DNA from: CAZNNH01 sp964574335
GTDB lineage: Bacteria > Acidobacteriota > Vicinamibacteria > Fen-336
Reading direction: 5' to 3'
Length of the DNA stretch: 11,093 nucleotides
NCBI GenBank assembly: GCA_964574335.1
Contig: CAZNNH010000200.1
Span: 1-11,093 of the forward strand
Shown here: positions 1-4,619 of the stretch, piece by piece
Numbering within the stretch: position 1 is the first letter of the stretch
Layout of the letters: each line of letters starts with the position of its first letter
Translations under genes and position numbers: made by a program
The notes under the pieces: generated by a model
What the model was told of the DNA's origin: nothing
Databases searched by the model: none
The model's input: the letters and a program-made list of their open reading frames with translations, nothing else

Positions 1-176
1 TCTCCTGATGTCCGATTTCGTCACCAGGTGTCCTCCTGGGTGACTGTAGTGTCCGTTTTCGTCGCGTAGCGCGGAAGGACCTTGCCGCGCCGGCGTGGGT
101 TGACGGCCGAATCGCCCTCGTGTCTGCTACCCTCGTCACGCTCTTCTGAGACGCCCCGTGCAGACAGGGAGGGACG
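1..176. other. Non-coding leader upstream of the ABC exporter operon
   Basis: I see no supported gene here. The left part carries a direct repeat and an imperfect inverted repeat (separate entry). A -35-like TTGACG lies at 100-105 and a TGC-TACCCT extended -10-like motif at 125-133, but they are 22 bases apart, so no promoter is called. A GGGAGG ribosome-binding site at 167-172 precedes the ATG at 177 with a short 4-base spacer. The operon promoter is most likely inside this stretch. Confidence 0.5.
9..63. repeat. Direct repeat pair flanking an imperfect inverted repeat
   Basis: Two 14-base copies, TGTCCGATTTCGTC at 9-22 and TGTCCGTTTTCGTC at 50-63, differ at one base and start 41 bases apart. 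Between them GTCACCAGG (20-28) pairs with CCTGGGTGAC (35-44), with one bulged G. A further 11-base match to the second copy lies in opposite orientation at 4575-4585. Short repeats beginning TGTC resemble the multiple terminal repeats of some insertion sequences such as IS21-type elements, but no transposase gene is visible. The mobile-element origin is inference only. Confidence 0.35.
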
Positions 177-1031
177 ATGATCCGAGTCGAGGGGCTGCGC
201 TTCACCTATCCCGGTAACACCGACGAGACGCTGCGGGGGCTGGACTTCGCGGTCGGGCCCGGTGAGATCCTGGGCTTCCTGGGCCCCAGCGGCTCGGGCA
301 AGAGCACGACGCAGAAGATCCTGATCGGCCTGCTGCCCCGCTACTCGGGATCGGTGGTGGTCCGGGGTCGCGACCTGTCCTCGTACGGCACCGAGTACTA
401 CGAGTCGATCGGCGTCGGCTTCGAGCTGCCCAACCACTTCCTCAAGCTGACGGGCCTCGAGAACCTGAGGCTGTTCCGCTCCCTCTACCGCCAGGCCACC
501 CGCGATCCCATGGAGCTGCTGGAGCGGGTCGGCCTCGCCGAGGACGCCGACCAGGCGGTGGGCAGCTACTCCAAGGGGATGAAGATGCGCCTCAACTTCG
601 TCCGTGCGCTGCTGCCCGACCCCGAGCTGCTCTTCCTCGACGAGCCCACGAGCGGCATGGACCCGGTCAACGGCCGCCGCATCAAGGAGCTGATCCTGGA
701 GGAGAAGCGGCGCGGCCGGACGGTGTTCCTGACCACCCACAACATGAACGACGCCGACGAGCTGTGCGACCGGGTGGCGTTCATCGTCGAAGGGGAGCTG
801 CGCCTGGTCGACTCGCCACGCAGCCTGAAGATGCAGCACGGCGAGCGCCGCGTGGTGGTCGAGTACCGGGCGGACGGTCAGCCGGCCCGGCAGAGCTTCG
901 CCCTCGACGGCCTGGGCGAGGACCAGGGGTTCGCCCGCCTGCTGCGGGAGCACGAGGTCGAGACCATCCACAGCCAGGAGGCGTCGCTCGAGGACGTCTT
1001 CGTGAAGACCACGGGGAGGCGGCTCGCGTGA
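177..1031 (+). CDS. ABC exporter ATP-binding protein (drug/fluoroquinolone-export type)
   Basis: This 284-residue protein is the cytoplasmic ATPase that should power the two permeases encoded next to it. All ABC motifs are present: Walker A GPSGSGKST at residues 36-44, a signature YSKGM at 131-135 in place of LSGGQ, Walker B LLFLDE at 151-156 with catalytic Glu156, a D-loop SGMD at 159-162 and the switch His188 (TTHNM). The usual Q-loop glutamine appears to be Glu83 (GFELPNHF); from memory this is normal for the DrrA-like subgroup that includes the Rv2688c-type fluoroquinolone exporter ATPase. The C-terminal SLEDVFVKTTGR is also typical of DrrA-like export ATPases. The ATG at 177 is chosen because the N-terminus MIRVEGLRFTYPG starts the first strand as in homologues and a GGGAGG site lies just upstream. 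The stop overlaps the next start. The substrate cannot be read from the sequence; drug or lipid-like compounds are most likely. Confidence 0.93.
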   Translation: MIRVEGLRFTYPGNTDETLRGLDFAVGPGEILGFLGPSGSGKSTTQKILIGLLPRYSGSVVVRGRDLSSYGTEYYESIGVGFELPNHFLKLTGLENLRLFRSLYRQATRDPMELLERVGLAEDADQAVGSYSKGMKMRLNFVRALLPDPELLFLDEPTSGMDPVNGRRIKELILEEKRRGRTVFLTTHNMNDADELCDRVAFIVEGELRLVDSPRSLKMQHGERRVVVEYRADGQPARQSFALDGLGEDQGFARLLREHEVETIHSQEASLEDVFVKTTGRRLA

Positions 1032-1738
1032 AAACCCTCCTCTCCCTCTTCTCCTGGGACTGCCGGATGCAGTACCGCTACGGCTTCTGGCTGGCCGGCC
1101 TGGTGGTCACCGTGGTCTGGGCCGCCCTCCTCTACCCGTTGCCGGCGGACCTGCAGCGGACCTGGCTTCCCTGCGTCCTCTACTTCGACGTCGCCACGAT
1201 GGGGATGATGTTCGTGGCGGGGTTGCTCTTCTTCGAGCGCAAGCAGGGCGTGATCGACGCCCTGGTGGCGACGCCGCTGCCCACGCCCACCTGGCTCCTG
1301 TCCAAGCTGCTGAGCCTGACGCTGCTGGCCACCGTCGTCGCCTGCGCCCTGGTGCTGCTGACGATCGGCTGGAGGGCGGCGTGGCTGCGGCTGGTCCCGG
1401 CCTTCGCGCTGTCGGCGGCGCTGTTCACGTTGCTGGGCTTTCTCGCCGCCGCCCGCTACGGCAACGTGACGGGCTTCCTGACCTTCTTCGCCATCGTCGG
1501 CCTCCCGCTGGCGCTGCCCGTCGCCTACTACTTCGGCGTCCTCCGGCATCCGCTGCTCTGGCTCAACCCGGCCCAGCCGACCGTCGTCCTGATCCGGCAG
1601 GCCTTCCGGCCCGGAGCCGCGTCGCCGGCGGAGCTGTGGGCCTCTGTGCTGCTGGCCGCCGGCTGGACGCTGCTGGGCCTCTGGCTCTCGGCCCGGCACT
1701 TCCACCGGCACGTGAGCTGGCGACGGGGGGCCAGATGA
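1028..1738 (+). CDS. ABC-2 type permease, first subunit
   Basis: This 236-residue integral membrane protein has about six hydrophobic segments (near residues 20-37, 47-68, 90-112, 118-143, 148-170 and 202-222) and a basic C-terminus, as in ABC-2 exporter permeases. After the second segment comes FFERKQGVIDALVATPLP (68-85), the cytoplasmic coupling region typical of the family, which contacts the ATPase. The start is the GTG at 1028 in the sequence GTGA, where the ATPase stop overlaps the start. This implies translational coupling, and the N-terminus MKTLLSLFSWDCRMQYRYG fits the family. The reading frame is open well upstream (from 764), but that part lies inside the ATPase gene and is a shadow. 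It probably forms a heterodimer with the second permease. The similarity I recall is to Rv2687c-like fluoroquinolone export permeases; assignment to the ABC-2 class is firm, the substrate is not. Confidence 0.9.
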   Translation: MKTLLSLFSWDCRMQYRYGFWLAGLVVTVVWAALLYPLPADLQRTWLPCVLYFDVATMGMMFVAGLLFFERKQGVIDALVATPLPTPTWLLSKLLSLTLLATVVACALVLLTIGWRAAWLRLVPAFALSAALFTLLGFLAAARYGNVTGFLTFFAIVGLPLALPVAYYFGVLRHPLLWLNPAQPTVVLIRQAFRPGAASPAELWASVLLAAGWTLLGLWLSARHFHRHVSWRRGAR

Positions 1739-2466
1739 GGAGCCTCCTGAGCGTGCTCCGGGCCGACGCCAAGCGGGTCACCCGGGACCCCTTCCTGCTG
1801 CTCATGCTCACCTACCCGTGGCTCATTGCCCTGCTGCTGCAGCGGGTGCTGCCCTGGCTGAACGACTACTTCGCCGAGCGCTTCGCCTTCAGCGACTACT
1901 ACCCGATCGCGGCCTGCCTGCTGGCCATGCTGGTGCCCGACTCGATGGGGATCGTGCTCGGCTTCCAGCTCCTGGAGGAGAAGGACGAGGGGTCGCTGGT
2001 GGCCGTGGCCGTGACGCCCCTCTCCCTGGGTCACTACTTCATCTATAGGGCGACGCTCTACGCCCTGGTGGCCACTCCGCTGGTGGTGATCCTCCACCAG
2101 CTCCTCGGCGTGGTGCCGGTGCCCCTGGGCGGCCTGGCCCTGGTGGCCGTGGCGGGCCTGCCCACCGCGCCGTTCATGGCCCTGCTCATCGCCGGCTTCG
2201 CCAACAACCAGGTCGAGGGTTTTGCGGTGATGAAAGCTACCGGCTTCCTGATCATGGCGCCGCTGGCGTCCTACTTCCTCCACGGGCCCTGGGACCTGCT
2301 GGTGGGGATCATCCCCGTCTTCTGGCCCATCAAGACCTACTTCGCCCTGGTCGACGGCTCGATGGGCCTCTTCTGGCTCGCGCTCGTGGTCTCCCTGGTC
2401 TATCCGAGCCTCTGCGTCCTCGGCCTCTACCGCCGCTTCCGCCGGCGAGCCGTGGCATCGAGCTGA
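1735..2466 (+). CDS. ABC-2 type permease, second subunit
   Basis: This 243-residue permease starts at the ATG at 1735, whose ATGA overlaps the TGA of the first permease, again suggesting coupled translation and a fixed subunit ratio. It begins MRSLLSVLRADAKRVTRDP, an amphipathic cytoplasmic segment before the first membrane helix (about 20-40), and has about six hydrophobic segments. The coupling motif LLEEKDEGSLVAVAVTPLS (79-97) is the counterpart of FFERKQGVIDAL in the first permease and is strongly conserved in fluoroquinolone-export-like permeases. The basic tail YRRFRRRAV ends the protein. With its partner and the ATPase it should form a plasma-membrane exporter. No regulator gene is adjacent, and the operon ends here, facing the convergent lipoprotein gene across only 36 bases. 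Confidence 0.9.
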   Translation: MRSLLSVLRADAKRVTRDPFLLLMLTYPWLIALLLQRVLPWLNDYFAERFAFSDYYPIAACLLAMLVPDSMGIVLGFQLLEEKDEGSLVAVAVTPLSLGHYFIYRATLYALVATPLVVILHQLLGVVPVPLGGLALVAVAGLPTAPFMALLIAGFANNQVEGFAVMKATGFLIMAPLASYFLHGPWDLLVGIIPVFWPIKTYFALVDGSMGLFWLALVVSLVYPSLCVLGLYRRFRRRAVASS

Positions 2467-2502
2467 GGGCCGGCCCACGTCCTGCGGCGGGAGCAGCAGT
2501 CC
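2467..2502. other. Convergent intergenic spacer
   Basis: This 36-base spacer lies between the stop of the second permease and the stop of the minus-strand lipoprotein gene. It begins with the perfect 10-base palindrome GGGCCGGCCC (2467-2476), which has no loop and no T-tract on either side. I see no convincing intrinsic terminator, so transcription of the two converging units may overlap or be ended by Rho. Confidence 0.4.
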
Positions 2503-3159
2503 TCACCGCCTGGAGCCCACGATCCGGGTGAACCCCAGGCTGGCCTGAAGGTAGTGCCCGTCCTCTCCCGGATCAAAGAGGATGCCCACCTCCGGCCGGA
2601 CGATCCAGCCATCCAGGTCGCCCAGCCCGAGGCCCAGGTCGAGCCCCCACTGGGTGTCGCCTCCTTCCAGGCGGATCAGGCTCTTCGCCGAGAGGTTCAG
2701 CTCGGCCCGCCGGCTGAGGGTCTGGGTGAACAGGAGCGTCGGGTGGACCTGCCAGGTCTGGGAGACGTCGATGTCGCTGCCGAAGGCGAATCCCACCGGC
2801 ATCGCCACCGCCACCCGGTCCTTCACCAGGCTCACCTTGGGGCCCAGGCCGACGACGTTCACGCCCGGGGCACGTACGTAACGAACGCGGACGTCCGCGC
2901 GCTCCGAGACTCCGGTCGCCACCTGAGCTCCGTAGTGGTTCTCGACGTGGTCCGTCTCCCCGTCTCCCGAGTAGAAGTTCGCCGTCGCCGTCGGCGTGAT
3001 CTCCGTACGCCCGACTCCCACCAGGCGGGCGCTCTGCAGCTCCGAGAAGACCGGCGCGCACGCCCCCACCGAGACACCCAGCACGGCCAGAAGCGCCATC
3101 CGCGTGAAGACCCATCGCCGCCCGGACCTCACCCCACCAACGCACACCTCTCCCCTCAT
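2503..3159 (-). CDS. Small outer-membrane lipoprotein, probable beta-barrel
   Basis: This 218-residue protein has a twin-arginine-rich n-region, a hydrophobic core LLAVLGVSV and a lipobox VGAC ending at Cys34. It should therefore be processed by signal peptidase II and lipid-anchored. After Cys34 the sequence (APVFSELQSARLVGVG...) is built of alternating polar/hydrophobic strands separated by Gly/Asp turns, consistent with a small beta-barrel of roughly eight strands. I recall similar uncharacterised proteins beginning 'CAP..SELQSARLVG' in other environmental bacteria, but no function is known to me. The ATG at 3159 is preceded by a strong AGGAGG (3173-3168, 8-base spacer). The 5' leader can form two mutually exclusive hairpins, one overlapping this site (separate entry). 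It lies downstream of the M28 peptidase gene, separated by 306 bases, so it probably has its own promoter. Confidence 0.75.
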   Translation of the reverse strand: MRGEVCVGGVRSGRRWVFTRMALLAVLGVSVGACAPVFSELQSARLVGVGRTEITPTATANFYSGDGETDHVENHYGAQVATGVSERADVRVRYVRAPGVNVVGLGPKVSLVKDRVAVAMPVGFAFGSDIDVSQTWQVHPTLLFTQTLSRRAELNLSAKSLIRLEGGDTQWGLDLGLGLGDLDGWIVRPEVGILFDPGEDGHYLQASLGFTRIVGSRR

Positions 3160-3165
3160 CGCTTT

Positions 3166-3204
3166 CTCCTCCTACAGGCCATTCAGGTGTAGGCCTTTGC
3201 CTAC
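3166..3204 (-). promoter_or_regulatory. Competing hairpins over the lipoprotein ribosome-binding site
   Basis: In the minus-strand mRNA leader, GTAGGC (3204-3199) pairs with GCCTAC (3194-3189) around an AAAG loop. The same segment, CCTACA (3193-3188), can instead pair with TGTAGG (3176-3171), which covers the first part of the AGGAGG site. The two 6-base-pair stems share bases 3189-3193 and cannot coexist, the layout of a simple translational switch. The pairings are seen directly; the regulatory role is inference, and stems this short can arise by chance. Confidence 0.3.
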
Positions 3205-3357
3205 CCCGTCGGAGCGGCGAGCCCACCGCTTCGCCCGCCGGCCGGCTGGAGAATCCTCGAGGCGCTTCGCCAATCCCCGCCGGCTAGCTGCCAGGCATGC
3301 ATGACGCCTTGCCTGTGAGGCGTAGAGTAGGGCGAGAAGACCGCCAGGGAACGGGCG

Positions 3358-3384
3358 TTGTGACAGTCTTTGGCGCTGTCACAA
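3358..3384. repeat. 9-base perfect inverted repeat
   Basis: TTGTGACAG (3358-3366) is the exact reverse complement of CTGTCACAA (3376-3384), with a 9-base spacer. It could be a dyad operator or a hairpin downstream of the peptidase gene. The half-sites contain TGTGA/TCACA as in CRP/FNR-type operators, but with twice the normal spacing. No T-tract follows on either strand. Confidence 0.45.
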
Positions 3385-3406
3385 AGGCTGTCCTCGTAGC
3401 CGTCCA

Positions 3407-3460
3407 GGGGACATGCCCGGGTTTCCTTCTGCTTGACGGGGAAACCCGGATCGTGTCCCC
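3407..3460. repeat. REP-like compound palindrome downstream of the peptidase gene
   Basis: Outer arms GGGGACA (3407-3413) and TGTCCCC (3454-3460) pair over 7 bases. Inner arms CCGGGTTTCC (3417-3426) and GGAAACCCGG (3440-3449) pair over 10 bases. The two are separated by a small internal loop (TGC opposite ATCG) and closed by a 13-base loop. The element starts 5 bases after the peptidase stop. A long imperfect palindrome between genes, with outer GGGGACA arms, is the form of REP/RAYT-associated or MITE-like repeats. It may also serve as the peptidase transcription terminator, though it lacks a U-run. The structure is certain; the class is inferred. Confidence 0.6.
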
Positions 3461-3465
3461 CAAGA

Positions 3466-4518
3466 TCAGCGGGAGCGCTCGCCCGACAGCTCCAGGACCG
3501 CCGACCGGAGACCCGCGACGACCTCGGCCATGCGCGCGTAGTCGAGGGTCTCAGGCAGGTCATCCTCCGAGTGGTAGGCGAGGTTGCGGTACATCGACGT
3601 GTCCGTGACCATGACGGCGGGATAGCCGTACGCCCAGTAGGCGCGGTGGTCGGAGAGGGCCACGCCGGGGACGAGTCCCGGGGCGTTGAGCGACTGGACA
3701 TCGAGAGACGATGTCCGACGCATGGCGCTCTTGATCCGTCGCACCAGCCACCCCTCGCGGAGACGGCCCACGACGGCGATGAAGTCGCCGCGCGGAGGGT
3801 AGAGACGGCCGAGGCCGGGCAGCGGGTAGTGCTGGCTGTTCGGACGCTCGGAGAAGAAGCCGATCATCTCCAGGCAGATCATCGCGCGCAGGCGCACCCC
3901 CGAGGTGCGCAGGGACGCCGCGTGGTGGGCGCTTCCCATCAGGCCGGTGCCGAACGCGGGCGGCTCTTCGAGGGTGAAGGCGATCAGGTCGACGCGGGTG
4001 GGTGGCGGGTTGTGCCCGAGGAGGATCGCCAGCTCCAGCAGCCCGGCGACACCGCTGGCGTTGTCGTCCGCTCCGGGGTTCTCGTCGGCGGTGTCGTAGT
4101 GGGCGCCGACGACGATCCTGTCGCCGGCCTCGGGGCCGAAGCGGGCGCATAGGTTGCGATACGTATCCCCGCCCTCGGTGAACGTCTGCTCGGCGACCGC
4201 GGCGCCGGTCGCCTCGAGCCGGCGGCGGATGTAGGCGGCTGCCCGATCGAGCTGCTCCGGGTAGCCGAAGGAGCGGGACCGGATCGCCACCAGCGCCCGC
4301 ACATGGTCTTCCAGGCGACGCGGATCGACCGTCTCGGCGGGTGAGCGCGGCGACTGCGTGAACGGGAGAGGCTGCGTGACCCAGAACCACGCGAAGCCAC
4401 AGGCCCCGGCCAGCAGAAGGAGTAGCGTCAACAGGATCGTGATCCTCCCTCCCCTCTCTCTGCGGGGTGGCTCGGTGTGCGCTTCGGCCGCCTTCGCGCC
4501 CAGCCCCGTGTCGTTCAC
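3466..4518 (-). CDS. Membrane-anchored M28 family zinc metallopeptidase
   Basis: This 350-residue protein should remove N-terminal residues from peptides outside the cytoplasm as a co-catalytic two-zinc aminopeptidase. A short cytoplasmic N-terminus (1-25) is followed by a single hydrophobic anchor (about 26-47); the M28 domain spans roughly 65-345. Visible metal and catalytic residues are His140 (GAHYDT), Asp151 in PGADDNASG, Glu184-Glu185 (TLEEPP: catalytic and ligand), Glu217 in CLEMIG (Asp in many members) and His316 in NLAYHSEDD. SDH at 289-291 is also conserved in the family. The start is a GTG at 4518; no ATG exists before the anchor, and the frame's continuation to 5100 is a shadow of the neighbouring gene. 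The ribosome-binding site is weak. It lies 101 bases after the DUF5916 gene and may be cotranscribed. Class assignment is firm; the substrate, and an alternative glutaminyl-cyclase-like activity, remain open. Confidence 0.88.
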   Translation of the reverse strand: MNDTGLGAKAAEAHTEPPRRERGGRITILLTLLLLLAGACGFAWFWVTQPLPFTQSPRSPAETVDPRRLEDHVRALVAIRSRSFGYPEQLDRAAAYIRRRLEATGAAVAEQTFTEGGDTYRNLCARFGPEAGDRIVVGAHYDTADENPGADDNASGVAGLLELAILLGHNPPPTRVDLIAFTLEEPPAFGTGLMGSAHHAASLRTSGVRLRAMICLEMIGFFSERPNSQHYPLPGLGRLYPPRGDFIAVVGRLREGWLVRRIKSAMRRTSSLDVQSLNAPGLVPGVALSDHRAYWAYGYPAVMVTDTSMYRNLAYHSEDDLPETLDYARMAEVVAGLRSAVLELSGERSR

Positions 4519-4619
4519 CCCGCTACCTGCACCAGGACCGCCGGTCAGGATTGTCTCAGGGTAACGAGCTGTCGCGAAAACGGACGATGGGAGACCCTCG
4601 ACGCTGAGGCGATGCCAGA
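4519..4619. other. Spacer between the DUF5916 and M28 genes
   Basis: This 101-base stretch lies between the minus-strand DUF5916 stop and the peptidase GTG. On the minus strand a GACAAT -10-like hexamer lies about 40 bases upstream of the GTG without a good -35. It contains CGAAAACGGAC at 4575-4585, the reverse complement of an 11-mer at 51-61. I see no hairpin terminator. Confidence 0.3.

Larger units (their letters stand above)
3160..3465. other. 306-base intergenic region with palindromes
   Basis: No gene is supported on either strand. The region separates the peptidase stop from the lipoprotein start. It contains, from left to right, the lipoprotein ribosome-binding site with competing hairpins (3166-3204), a GC-rich unstructured stretch, a 9-base perfect inverted repeat (3358-3384) and a long compound palindrome (3407-3460). 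The lipoprotein promoter should lie between roughly 3200 and 3350 on the minus strand, but I see no good consensus boxes. Confidence 0.5.

Noticed and set aside
21..971. Long open minus-strand frame opposite the ABC ATPase
   Set aside because: Its product is Gln/Val/Arg/His-rich low complexity, the usual antisense shadow of a GC-rich gene, and the plus strand has an unambiguous ABC ATPase.
3358..3384. CRP/FNR binding site
   Set aside because: The TGTGA/TCACA half-sites are there, but with a much longer spacer than the family's 6 bases (CRP), and no regulator gene is nearby.
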